64,000 bases of DNA from Apostichopus japonicus (Eukaryota > Echinodermata > Holothuroidea > Aspidochirotida > Stichopodidae): the NCBI RefSeq assembly GCF_037975245.1, contig NC_092567.1, positions 11,129,376-11,193,375 of the forward strand, read 5' to 3'. Positions within the stretch are counted from its first letter, which is position 1. Each line of letters opens with the position of its first letter. Shown here piece by piece: positions 46,975 to 60,117 of the stretch. The notes below the pieces were generated by a model. The model was given only the letters and a program-made list of their open reading frames with translations, had not been told where the DNA came from and did not search any database. A program made the position numbers and the translations under genes.

Positions 46975-47854
46975 TAGGGATGCACCGGATTCGATTTTTT
47001 TTGGATCCGGCCGGAACCGGATTTTGCCGGATAGTACATGAAATCCGGCCGGATAAAATCCGGCCGGAACCGGATTTTTTCATTACACAAAAGAAAATCA
47101 TTAATGAGAAGTAGAAGTATGAAACAAGGAGCAAATCTTAGGTGAGGTATACGCATATCATAAAGAAGGTGAAATTAAGACCCCATTTATGAGATTAAAT
47201 ATGACTTGAAGTGGTGTAATCTACATTCTTTAATAAAATAACTACAATATAATTATTGACAAGCTTGATACAGTATGTTAATTTGTTTGATGGAAAAATA
47301 CTGCATACTACCTATGAAGTTTTTTTAAAAAAAAACCATATAAGAGATTGTATCACACATAAAAATTCACAGAAAACATGAATGCCAACAATAATGGGAA
47401 AGTAAAGATTCAATGGAACAGTATTTTGACTGATAAGTATATGAATGGTCTATTTTAACTCCACATCATTAAACTGATGAAGCTGCAAGAAATGATTTCA
47501 CTGCAAACTGTATTTGTTGTATATAGCTTCATATTATTACAGTAGTTGTATTATTTTGGTTGATCTTTAGAAACAGTGGGTCAGACCATTGAGAAAATTA
47601 AATTAAACATGTTAAACCTAATTTTTCCTTACTTTGAATGTTTTTACTAATTTTTGTAAATAGTTTACATTGATTTAAGTTAATACCAACACCTTTTTAA
47701 GGAATAATTCAGACCAGATTTTGAAAAAGATCCGGCCAGATTTTGAAAAAGATCCGGCCAGATTTTGAAAAATATCCGGCAGGAACCGGAACCGGATAAT
47801 TGCTCACTATCCGGCCGGATGGTCCGGCCGGACCGGATATCCGGTGCATCCCTA
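46975..47854. mobile_element. Complete 880-bp hAT-type element in the NLR intron
   Basis: Ends TAGGGATGCACCGGAT and ATCCGGTGCATCCCTA, flanked by a perfect 8-bp duplication tttggaat (46967-46974, 47855-47862). Both subterminal regions are packed with palindromic ATCCGGCCGGA words. The right side adds three tandem gatccggccagattttgaaa units. TAGGG(A/T)TGCACCG termini are well known in hAT elements. No transposase frame. Confidence 0.93.
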
Positions 47855-47862
47855 TTTGGAAT

Positions 47863-48880
<1,018 letters not shown>

Positions 48881-49236
48881 GCCATGTAAGGAGCTATCAC
48901 CGATAGAGTTTCCTGGTGCAGGAGATGTCACTGACAGCGAGAGGTTTATGTTATTAACACACTGTTACAAAAACTTATTCATACAGTACGAATACTGGCA
49001 GCCAGGATGCATGTGCTATGTCGCAATTTAAAAAAAAAAATCGTGAAAAACGTTTCTCCGTTTTAAACGAAAACATTAGAACCGTGAAATCAAATAGTTA
49101 GAGTTAATTCTGTAAAGGAATAATTTCTCTCCTGTAAACGATTCATACTGTTATCAGGTTACATTTTTACTTCTATTGTAATTAATTCATAAGTGGCCAA
49201 CCCATTTAGTGTAAATTAATACCGACACGCTTCAAT

Positions 49237-49402
49237 GAGTGTACTTTTTAAAGAAAAGTCACCAAGGAAAGAACCTGGGCCCGAAAACCAAACTACCGAA
49301 CGACTGATCCGCTCTCAACCCCAGTTCCCTTACATCGACACTGTGACTGTGTGATCTTCGTCGGTGTGTATCACCATTCCCTCAAAAGGGAACACCTATT
49401 TA
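49237..49402 (-). repeat. Interspersed repeat, copy 1 (SINE candidate)
   Basis: About 85 percent or more identical by eye to 59815-59975. On the minus strand the shared run goes from gggaatggtgat through cacacagtcacagt, ggggttcagagcggatcag and gtagtttggttttcg to an agttctttcct-like end and ttaaaaagta. Both copies end at about the same place, as expected for a retroposed unit. The pol III boxes are not convincing. Confidence 0.6.
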
Positions 49403-49920
49403 TTATACGTTCAGTCTTAGTTTTAGTAAATGCTTCAGAGCTAAGTCAACTTTATATACCGACTGTGTATTTGAGTAAATAGTGAGCTATGTGACGTTAA
49501 TTTTAGCCCAAACAACAACAGTTTTTAGCCAGTAAACACATGCTTTGATATAAAATGAAGTAACTCTACCAACTTCTAAATTAATTAGAAACATGATGCG
49601 CATAATTCAACACAGAAATCCCCAAACGAGAATGTAACCCGCATAGTTTTGGTAGCACTTTTTTTATTAATATGCAAATTGAACAGTGTCCGATGTTTGT
49701 TTGTTGATACAGATCGGTGATAACTTGTAATTGTGCATTCATGCAAAGGTGTTATAATACCCACTATTAAAGACAAATTATTCATTATTGGCGTCATGCA
49801 GTTTATAGTGCATTCAACTGTTATTCTATATACAACCAATGCTGAGTGTTAATTTACAATATAAAGGCACTGTTGTATGTCCATAACATCTTATTTTCAA
49901 AATGTCACTATTAATTTACA

Positions 49921-51254
49921 GGGTCTGTTTTGTCTTTGAGAGAGCTCCCTGCTATAATTAGGCAGCTTTTACAGAGAGAGAGGGAGATCCCTGGTGTTGT
50001 TAGGGAGCGGTCACAGACATACTGTAGCTCCCTAATATTAATAGGAGCTGTCACAAAGACGGTTGCCTGGTATAATTAGGGAGCTGTCACAGGGAGGTCC
50101 TTGGTATAATTAGGCAGCTGTTACAGAAAGAGTTCCCTGGTATTATTTTAGAGCTGTCACAAACAGAGCTCCCTAGAATTAATATGAGCTGCAAAAAAGA
50201 CGGTTGCCTGATATAATTAGGAAGCTGTCACAGAGAGGTCCAGGGTATAATTAGGCAGCTGGTGCAGAGAGTAATCCCTGGTATTTTTAGGGAGCTGTAA
50301 CAAACAGAGCTCCCTGGTATTAATATGAGCTGTCAAAAGACGGTTCCCTGGTATAATAAGGGAGCTGTTACAGAGATAACTCCCTGGTATTATCAGGGAG
50401 CTGTCACAAACAGAGCTTCCTGATATTAATATTAGCTGTCACAAAAAAAGGATTCCCTTGTATAATTAGGGAGCTGTCAGAACGGGTGCACCCTGGTATA
50501 ATTAGGGAGTTGTCACGGAGAGAGGTCATTGGTGTTGCACTAAGCCCCCCCCCCCCCGTCATTACCAATGTTTCGTTTTTGTTGCGTAGAAGTATAGAAG
50601 ACGCGAATATAGCATTGTACTGGATCAAAGTATAATTAATAGATAACAATATCAGCTGATCAGTGATATGGTAAACTGTTTGTTTGTTATGTAAATATCG
50701 AGTGATGGTTTCTGGAAGGCTAAATAAATACTAAGAATTGTGTAACATACGTGACTTTTAGTGCGCGATGATTGATGTGATGTTGGAGTTTTAAATCAAT
50801 ATTCTCATTTGTATCGGCGTTACAAGGGAAATATGAAAATAATTTTACCCATTCCCCTCTCCCACAAACAAAACATATAACTTTGTATTGACTCAAATGC
50901 TCTTTACCACTGCAGGTACAAAGAAGAAATGCATATATTACACACACAGGTTGCATTTGCAGAGACCAAATCTTGGAATATCAGTCATTTGTGCATATTC
51001 CTCAATTGTTTATCAGCTCTTAATTATAATTATGTAATGTTTTATTGCAGATCCTCAAAGTGCTTGTCTGGTTTCAACATTCTTGGTGTAATTGTTGTGG
51101 ACAATTGTGACAAATTGGGTTAAATTGATATTTTCCTGTCAAGGTGGAGGATGGTGAAAGATGTAACAACTGATTGTTAAAAATAGCTGAATTATACCAT
51201 TATACCATTGTAATCACTAGAGAGGTAGTATCTATATATATAGGCAGAGTGGTA
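49921..51254 (+). repeat. Hairpin-minisatellite repeat family, copy A
   Basis: The array at 49936-50535 is made of about 36-bp units whose core is AGCTCCCTGGTATAATTAGG followed by GAGCTgtcacaga. AGCTCCCT and AGGGAGCT are inverted repeats, so every unit can fold. The array is followed by 700 bp of non-array sequence (tactggatcaaagtat...gcagagtggta) shared with copy B and in part with copy C. No gene. Confidence 0.85.
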
Positions 51255-51534
51255 TTGAAGGTGAGGTGGGGTTGCGGAAAGACCCCTGGTTAAAAACCAC
51301 TCCCTTTTAATAAGATAAATGCAATATGAAATGTATAAAGAATGAGACATAACAATACCATTATTTATATCTAAGATACAATGTGAATGCACGTCATTAC
51401 ACATGTGATTAAATGCATACAATAGCATACAGACTTTACTTTATTAGTATTATTATTATGATGAATTATAAATAAGTTATGAAAATATACTCGATCTTTT
51501 ATATTAAGTTTAAGACGAAGCATTTAAACAAAAA

Positions 51535-52893
51535 AGGAAACTTTAATACTTTGATCTACAGATTCATGTAAACTTTGTTATTAACAATGAACAAATTAAG
51601 ATTAAACCATGACAGTACCATATATGTAGAAGACCAACAAAACAATAAATTCCCTTTAGAAATCGAATGATGGCTTTTGAAAGAAGGGCCATTACACCCT
51701 AAAAATCTCTACCAGACAGGGAAGAAGAAGGTGATATTTCATTCAAAATTTACAACCGTTCTAATTATTGTAGTGCGCATACACGCTACAATATTGAGAA
51801 AACTAGCCCGCTCCATCATCCGTTGGTCTGTTTTGTCTTCGAGAGAGCACCATGTTATAATTAGACAGCTGTCACAGAAAGAGAGCTCACTGGTATTGTT
51901 AGGGAGCGGTAACATAGAGGGTTACCTGGTATAATTAGGCAGCTATAGCTGTTACAGAGAGAACTCCCTGGTATTATTAGGCAGCTGTCACAAACAGAGC
52001 TCCCTAGAATTAATATGAGCTGTCAACAAGAGGGCTCCCTGGTATAGTTAGGGAGCTGTCACAGAGAGGTCCTTGGTATAATTAGGGAGGTGTCACAGAG
52101 ATAATTCCCTGGTATTATTAGTTAGTTGTCATAAACACAATAACCTAGAATTAATAGGAGCTGTCAAAAAGAGTGCCCCTGGTATAACTACGGAGCTGTC
52201 CAGAGAGCACTCCCTGGTATTATTAGGGAGCTGTCACAAACATAGCTCCCTGGTATTAATAGTAGCTGTACTGGATCAAAATATTAATAGATAACAATAT
52301 CAGCTGATCAGTGATATGGTAAACTGTTTGTTATGTAAATATCGAGTGATGGTTTCTGGAAGGCTAAATAATACTATGAATTGTGTGATATAAGTGACTT
52401 TTAGTGCGCGATGATTGATGTGATGTTTGAGTTTTAAATCAATATTCTCATTTGTATCGGCGTTACAAGGGAAATATGAAAATAATTTCACCCCTTTCCC
52501 TCTCCCACGAACATAACATATCGTTTTGCATTGACTCAAGTGTACTTAACCACTGCAGGTACAAAAAAGAAATGCATATATTACACATACATGCTGCATC
52601 TGCAGCAGACTAAATCTTGGGATATCACTCATTTTTGCATAATCCTCAATCGTTTCTCCGATTTTAATTATAATCATGTAATGTTTTATTCTACTAAATG
52701 CAGATTCTCAAAGTATTTGTATGTTTTTTAACATTCTTGGTGTCATTGTTGTGGACAATTGTGACACTATATGTTAAATATATTTTTCCTATGAAGGTGG
52801 AATATGGTAACACCGGATTGTTAGAAATAGCTAAGAGCAGGTCCATTATACCATTTTAATCACTACAGACTGATTATCTATAGGCAGAGTGGT
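51535..52893 (+). repeat. Hairpin-minisatellite repeat family, copy B
   Basis: Pre-array part 51535-51830 (with aagggccattacaccctaa) matches copy C at 61976-62190. The array is at 51842-52268. The post-array part to 52893 matches copy A. Lies about 280 bp after copy A in the same orientation, so A and B are a direct tandem duplication whose members have since diverged. Confidence 0.85.
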
Positions 52894-53173
52894 AGCCCAT
52901 ATAGTGGCATGGTAGTATATATTACACAGTCATAGTTAGTTTCCACAGCTATCTGCTCTGTACGTAGGCCTATATGGCGTGTATTACGTGTTTTGGATGA
53001 TGATGAACCAGGGCCAGGAAATCGACTAAGGATATTTAAATACACTGGAAGGTGTTTCATTTGTTCAATGATAGACTAGTTCTACATTGTATTTGTTAGA
53101 TTAATCTGACATTAGGCCTTCGGTGTAAATCACCGTATATTTTGTACAATTTCGCTAACTAGGCAAGGATCAT

Positions 53174-54080
53174 ATAGAAATTAAAGTAGGGAGAATGACG
53201 TCATGCGACATATACTGAAGCCACTCATCCAACTGGTGGCGCTTTGCTTGTACGGGAAGACAGTACCGGCGCGTAATACCAAAGCTACGTCTTTGACGTA
53301 ACTAAAGTGATAAAGTTGACATAATTCATTCAAAATGGTGATATCGTTGTGCCGCATTTGGGTGACAAATATGTGGTATTTCATAGTTTCATAGGTAATT
53401 CTTAGGAAGCGATAGTAGAAGCAATTACATAAGACTATAATTACTTTACTAGTATCGTCTGCTCAACTGATGTTGTTATTCACTGGACCCTGGATATAAT
53501 TAGCCTAGGCCCTAGACCGACCACGGCTGTCCTTTCGGATGCGATATGACTAGAGCCTAATGACAAAAAATGTTTACACCTCATTAACATTAAGACTGGA
53601 TCTCTAACGGTATATCCACATGCCAGAATAGCGTACTGTGTGTGGAAAGGGAGTGGGGAGGACTGAGGAATGCTTGTTCACGACATTTTTCAGGACAACT
53701 ATGACACTATTTGAGTGGATCACTGAAATAATACAAGCGAGAAATTTTTTTGCCATATGTCTCTCAGATACCGAAATTGACACTTTTCAGACATTAAAAG
53801 TTGCACAGACACTCTACTTACTCGATTCATTAGAGGAGATCAAAAAAAAGTGTCAAAGTTGGTTCTTAAATCAGGAGTATAATACATACTATTCTGGTCG
53901 CCATAACATGTCTCTGTTGTGCAAAGTACACCTACTCTTTCAAAAAATGGGTAAAATAAAATTCAATTACAAAGTCGAATGCACAATGCATATGTGAAAG
54001 ATTTACAAATTATCTGGCTTCTTTCCGAACACTTCAAAGCGCCCTCACTTTTTTCAAGGCTTCACTGCTTAAACAAACGG
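53174..54080 (+). repeat. Segment carrying THAP-like exons, copy 2
   Basis: Matches 15109-16200. The ATG exon (53335-53394) is shifted out of the THAP-like frame by an indel after ATGGTGATATCG. The second exon begins after an acceptor, cgacatttttcag (AG 53692-53693), and is open to 53997: TTMTLFEWITEIIQARNFF then AICLSDTEIDTF and LYLLDSLEEIKKKCQSWFL. Comparing copies, TTMTxxEWxTxIxQAxxxFA is preserved at protein level, which suggests past selection. Probably a decayed THAP-domain gene or P-element-like piece; the family call is tentative. Confidence 0.5.
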
Positions 54081-54857
54081 CGATAAACTGTGTCAGCATT
54101 CTTCCTCAGTTCAATTTCTATGACGAGGATACAGTAACGTTAACATGGTGTTCAAGTTGACCAATCAGTGTCCAGGACTGGGTATTCTTTGTGACGTCCG
54201 GAACATGCATATATGTTGTTAATGACAACCGTTAATAAGCTTGGTTGTCCAATTAATCTGTGATGGTTTTAGTCATAACTTCTTTGCTTTTATTGCAGGC
54301 GCATACTAGCTAGAGTTCTGTTCATAAATATAGCCTACCATTGGTCTACTGTACGTTAAAGGACCAAGCGCCGAACTGGCTTATCCGTGACCGAAATAAC
54401 TTCAAAAGGGTTGCTGTAACAAAGACCCCTCCTTTGAATATCAATTACAACTAACTAAATTTCACCTTCACTGCGCACTTCAATGAAACGTATTTGTAAA
54501 CAGTTGTTCTAGTTATTTGTAGATTTTATCACATATGCAGACTAGATGTAACATTTACCTTCCTTACACGACATCTTTGTGTGTGGCTTTTGCTGCTTGG
54601 GTGTATCAAGTCTGTAACATATGCCGTTTAGATGACCAGAATGAAACTAATCGGTGCTGTTAGCTCCGGAATTATATTTTGTTAGCCTATCTGTTTTAGA
54701 AAAGGCCAATTTATTAGGGAATTTTTGTTTATCTTGATGGCCCTTTAAAGCTGCCCTAAAAAATCACCGGGACGCATCTAGAATATGTTCCTCCTTTCCC
54801 AGTGAGAAAAAAAAAACAGCTTCGTTATCCATCTTTTTTAAACCAGATGATTTAATA
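54081..54857. other. No gene seen
   Basis: No supported open frame or repeat. Confidence 0.5.
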
Positions 54858-55279
54858 CAGGGGTTCCCTAACTGGGGTGCATGAGCCCCCAGGGGTTGCG
54901 TGAGATATCTCTGAAAGTCAAACCTAGATTACTTTTTGTTGAACTAAAATCTGATATCTCATATAATTCATTAAATGTAAAAAAATCGTACCTACCGACA
55001 AACTCTTTTCGCGTACCATACGCATATATTGCAATAGTAGTGTGATAAATAACTGAATTATGAAACAGAAACAGGCCGCATGACTTTGGTGAAGTTGGTG
55101 TACGCATGACAGTACGTCGTGAAGATAGAGAGCTAAACTTTAACTTAATCTTTTACGAAGCACTATGATGCGTATCATAGTATAATAATGAATCAGATCG
55201 TGTATCAAAAAGTTGGGGGTTCGTGGACAACTCTGAAATCCACAGGAGGTTTGTGGGGGATAAAGTTAGGGAAACACTG
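54858..55279. mobile_element. Complete 422-bp hAT-type element
   Basis: Ends CAGGGGTTCCCTAACTGGGG and, reversed, CAGTGTTTCCCTAACTTT. Perfect 8-bp duplication atttaata (54850-54857, 55280-55287). The CAGxGxTTCCCxAAC terminus is a familiar hAT type. Non-autonomous. Confidence 0.92.
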
Positions 55280-55287
55280 ATTTAATA

Positions 55288-56126
55288 CGCAATGGAACTG
55301 AATCATCTTATCTTCAATCTATACAGATATACAGTATAGTCATATATCGTAATAATGATAATATCAACTAACTATGAAACAATTAACTGATGCCATGGGC
55401 AAAATTTCTTAAGATCGTAATATTTGTTTGTTTGTTGTGTAAACAGTGACTGTCATACAACGGTAGCAAAGTACGTTATAATTTTAGTTTGTGGTACAGA
55501 CCAAGTAAATAGCGGTAACGGTAGGCGAGCAAGTTCCTAAATAGGAAAGGTAGGTTACAGTATATGGGAAAATATATGTTAATATTAATAACATTTCTTT
55601 GTTTAGTAAGTTTATGTTGACGAAAGATAGGTACGAGAATAAGTATATTCATATTAAGAAGCAAAACCGAACAACATTTAAAGAACGGGAAGCCCTGTTA
55701 TTTGAAAAGTCCCCTTTTCTCATGTTCTGATATGTCACTAATGAAACACGTTTCGTTTTTTTTTTTTTTTTACGGAAATCACTTGTTTATACGACTGAAA
55801 AACATATATTGCTTTAATAGTGTATCATCAAATTACAATAGATGACACGTTATTGATCTAAATGTTACTGTTAGCTGAACTCTTGGAGCTGAGTTTATCA
55901 CAGTGTTTTCATCAAGCCAATGCTTGTCAAGTCAAGTCACAAGTCTTTCGCTCATGTCAAGCGTATAACAGCAGCTTATATAGTCATTCGAGATGTAAGC
56001 TACTGAAATCAACGACCGATGCTTAACGAGACATCTTTATCAAGTGTCTCAGGTCCTGTGAATGACGTGTTTCAGTGAGCTCTTGTTACAATGCTATGGA
56101 GGCAACTCTTTTCTACAAGAGTAGTC
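55288..56126. other. No gene seen
   Basis: T16-type run near 55758-55772; otherwise nothing recognisable. Confidence 0.5.
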
Positions 56127-56440
56127 ATATACACTGGACAGCAACTGAAGTAATATTGTACCATAATGAAGGGCAGGAGCAGAGGGGTAGCTAGGGGGGG
56201 GGGGATAGGCCCTCAAGTATTTGTCTGCCACCCCAGTCATATACACTGGGCAGTAACTGAACTTCAGTGTAAAACCGGACCGGGTGTACTTTTACTCTCT
56301 CAATACGCAAATATGACGTTAATACAAAATCAAAGATTTACTTACTCTGTACAGAGACTAATCTTGTATCATAATGGAGGGCAGAAGGGTCTATAGGAGA
56401 GGGCAATAGGCCCTCAAATATTTGTCTGCCACCCCTTGAA
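56127..56440. repeat. About 207-bp imperfect tandem duplication
   Basis: cataatgaagggcagRag, ataggccctcaaRtatttg and tctgccacccc occur twice; catatacactggRcagYaac also occurs twice. No coding content. Confidence 0.6.
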
Positions 56441-57113
56441 AATTGAAATTATCGAAGCTGGAATAGAGATAAACATTATAGTATGAAACATTATTGCCTA
56501 GGTTTCCTTTTTTTCTGTTGGTTTTATCTGTACCAGGTGTCAACATCCGCTCCGACTGTTATTACCAAGTACGCAATATAATATCTGAGGGTTGCTCAGA
56601 AGGAACATTGATCCCAGAATTTTTTTTAAAACATTCTTGGTCGAATTAACCCTGCTTATACCTCGACTTTTGACTATTATTTTCGAAAACAAAAACGACT
56701 TTACATGTTGACATTTTGTGGTTTTATTTCTGATATTTGATTTTTCTTATAGAACAATTTAGAATGATATCGCAACCTTCCACGCTTTATAGAAATCGTA
56801 ACGTTTGTCATGAAGTTTTCACGATTATCTCGAAATGTCGTCACCAAACGTTTGCTGAAAATATGAATTTCATTAAAAATGGAACATTTGATTACCTCGC
56901 ATTGTTTGGCTGACAAAGGATCCAGCCGAATGACTCAGTGATGCCTTAAAGTAGCCTACAACCGTAGATGAGTGGACCTGGTGTCCTCGACACTGAGGAA
57001 TGTCTTGATCTAACAAGTGAACTAAAGGAAGGTGTGATAATGCACCCCCTCCCTCTTCTTCCCTCCAGTCGCCCCTTCCGACTCACACACCTCCCTTTGA
57101 CACTCCAGGTATT
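56441..57113. other. No gene seen
   Basis: Left flank of the TTACCGCGGTAA element; C/T-rich near 57045-57110. Confidence 0.45.
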
Positions 57114-59299
57114 CCCAGGAAAAAATGTACCTCAAATTTACCGCGGTAACATACCACACTTTTACCCCGGTAAAACCGGGGTAAAAACGCGGTAAATTTG
57201 TTGTACATTACCGCGGTGTTTTGGCCCTATGGACGCGGTAAACCGCGGTTTACCGCAGTAAATTACCACAAATTTACCATGGTTTTACCTCACTTTTACC
57301 CCAATTTTACCGCAATTTACCACGGTGTTACCATACTTTTACCGCGCTTTTACTACTCTTTTACTACGCTTTTACCCCAAATTTACCACAGTTTTACCGT
57401 TCTTTTACCCCAATTTTACCATATATTTACCACACTTTTACCACAGTTTACCGTTCTTTTACCCCAATTTTACCCTAGATTGACCATGCATTTACTACAC
57501 TTTTACCCTAAATTTACCACAGTTTTACCGTTCTTTTACCCCAATTTTACCGTTGATTTACCACACTTTTACCTTAGTTTTACCTCAATTTACCATACTT
57601 TTACCACGCTTTTACCCCAATTTTACCGTAGATTTACTACGCTTTTACCTTAGTTTTACCTCAATTTACCATGATTTTACACTAATTGTAGGACAGTTTT
57701 ACCTAACATTGAGCATGATTTTGTCCTAACTTCAATCAGCATGTAAACCATATATTTCTTTGAATTTCACCCATCAGTGTACTGTATCATAATTTGGCTA
57801 TATGCCTTTACCCTTATTGTAATGGTTGTAAGCCTGACATGTAAGTCCTCAGTTGTAGAATGCAACAGTTTTTAATTCATCAAATCCATGGAGGTTTCAC
57901 ACATGAGAAAGCTTTGTTGAATTTCAATTACCCTAGATGGTATGATTCCTGACTCTCTTCTTTTGACTTAATTGGTAGTCCAGATTGGACTTTTCATCTC
58001 TTATTGTCCTCAAAGAATTGTTTTAAATAGAAAGAGTACTCTGATCATAGATACATAGACTTGTCAAGTCATTTAATGGACCTGACAGAGAATACCCAAA
58101 TCTGAGGACACTGATTGGTCAATTTTTGTGTGCCACAGTGTTGAGGCACAGAAGCTATGCCTTATGTGTGCTAGTTTATATAGTTCTTTTTTCATTTTAA
58201 AGGCTTTTATGTTCTCCCTAATAATGAAAAAAGAATTAATTGTTGTCTCTTCTCAAATATATCAGGGATTCCATGAAGGAATTCTCTATGTATCTATCCT
58301 CTGCTTGTTATTTTTTAGGAAAAGAGATGCATACTATAACATATAGGAATAGCAGTTTGTCTCTCTTCTTTATTCAACTAATATCCACAGGTAATTAATA
58401 TTGCCAACATTAAGATATGAATAGAACAAAAGGTTTGTCATATCAGTATTGCAAAAATATGGGACAAAATCATGGAAAATTGCTGTAAATGTACCATCAT
58501 GTTTCATAGTGTGACCCATATATGTTCTACTGTGGTAAAATCATGGTACAAATATGGTAAATTTACCATAGTATAATTGCACCATATAGTTTTACCCTAT
58601 TTTTACTGTGGTTAATCATGGCACAATTGTAGGAATTTCACATATGTAGTTTATGTACCATATAAACTTACCCTACTTTTACTACAGTAATATCATGGTA
58701 AAACTATGGTAAATTTGCCGTAGTAAATGTACCACGCTTTTACCCTACTTTTACCGCGGTAATACCATGGTAAAACTGTGGTTAATTTACCGTAGTAAAT
58801 GTACCGCACTTTTACCCTACTTATACCGTGGTAATATCATGGTAAAACTGCGGTAAATTTACCGCGGTAAATGTGCCACACTTTTACCCTACTTTTACCG
58901 CGGTAATACCATGGTAAAACTGTGGTAAATTTACCGTAGTAAATGTACCACACTTTTACCGCGGTAAAACCATGGTAAAACTGCGGTAAACTTACCGCGG
59001 TAAATGTACCCCACTTTTACCCTACTTTTACCGCGGTAATACCATGGTAAAACTGCGGTAAATTTACCGTAGTAAATGTACCACACTTTTACCGCGGTAA
59101 AACCATGGTAAAACTGCGGTAAATTTACCGCAGTAAATGTACCGCACTTTTACCATACTTTTACCGCGGTATTACCATGGTAAAACTGCGGTAAATGTAC
59201 CGCGGTTGATTTTACCACAATTTTACCACACATTTACCCTATTTACCACACATTTACCATAGTTTACCGCGGTAAAATTAGGGTACATTTTTTGCTGGG
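57114..59299. mobile_element. 2.2-kb inverted-repeat element with TTTACC / TTACCGCGGTAA arrays
   Basis: Left end CCCAGGAAAAAATGTACCTC and, reversed, right end CCCAGCAAAAAATGTACCCT are terminal inverted repeats that continue into AATTTACCGCGGTAA. From 57130 to about 57670 the word TTTTACC recurs every ~11 bp, mostly in one orientation. From 58500 to 59280 palindromic TTACCGCGGTAA and ACCATGGTAAAAC words alternate. ACCATGG/ATCATGG landmarks at 58764, 58836, 58908, 58969, 59041, 59102 and 59174 are spaced 72, 72, 61, 72, 61 and 72 bp, i.e. they differ by one 11-bp step. The centre (57720-58500) is AT-rich without a gene. No target duplication is clear (flanks gtatt / ttcgg), so the superfamily is unassigned. 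The 151-codon open frame through the left array is a repeat artefact. Confidence 0.75.
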
Positions 59300-59814
59300 T
59301 TCGGTCTGTCGGTACAACGAATATCACCTTTAATTGTGTTATTATACTAATTCACGTCACAAGAACACTCCGTCTTCAACGCAATCCAATTCCATGATAT
59401 TAAACTACTGCGTGTGCATGGCTATGCACTGAATGTTAGGAAAGATATAACAAACACCGTCTTTAACCATCACGCCACCATCCCCCTCCCAACCCTAGTT
59501 ATTCCATTTGACTTGAAGACAACCCAGGTGACAATCATCTCCCATTTAAGTGATATACAGCTGTGATATTAAAGAGCACGTGACATGTCTCCATGCAGTG
59601 GGACACGTTTTTCATTGTTTATCGAGTGAAATCTAGGCTTACTTTGTACTATGGAAATTGTGTACAATTATGGCATATTGTATGTAAATACTATAACAAC
59701 ATCAAACAAACAGACAAGTCGTTCCAGACCTAAGGGAGGGGGGGGGGGTGTCTCTTAGTTAACTTTTGAATAACACACACTTCCCTCTTTTTTGAGACAT
59801 TTGGGAGCAAAACA
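59300..59814. other. No gene seen
   Basis: Nothing recognisable apart from a G-rich run near 59735-59748. Confidence 0.5.
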
Positions 59815-59980
59815 CTGCTACTTTTTAAGAAAAAGTCGCCCAGGAAAGAACCTGGGCACGAAAACCAAACTACCAAATTAACGACTGATCCGCTCTGAAC
59901 CCCAGTCCCCTTGCATCGGGACTGTGACTGTGTGATCATCGTCAGGTGTGCATCACCATTCCCCTCGAAAGGGAACAGAT
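59815..59980 (-). repeat. Interspersed repeat, copy 2 (SINE candidate)
   Basis: Counterpart of 49237-49402; see that entry. This copy retains a cctgggcgactttttctt end with ttaaaaagta on the minus strand. Confidence 0.6.
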
Positions 59981-60117
59981 ACTACACATGATCTTATCCA
60001 AAAGGCCGAGGAGCAAAACACTGTTTGATGATAAAATGTACCGAGATACCAAACTCATAGGTAGCGTGGTTTATATTTTAATTCTAACCAATACTTTACA
60101 TACGGATTAGTTGTACA

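Noticed and set aside
53638-53997. BTB/BACK domain in the LYLLDSLEEIKKKCQSWFL region
   Set aside because: Superficial similarity only; the upstream alignment with copy 1 fits a THAP-like exon better.
57198-57653. 151-codon frame rich in FYP/LLPQ repeats
   Set aside because: Produced by the 11-bp TTTTACC array inside the inverted-repeat element; no other coding sign.
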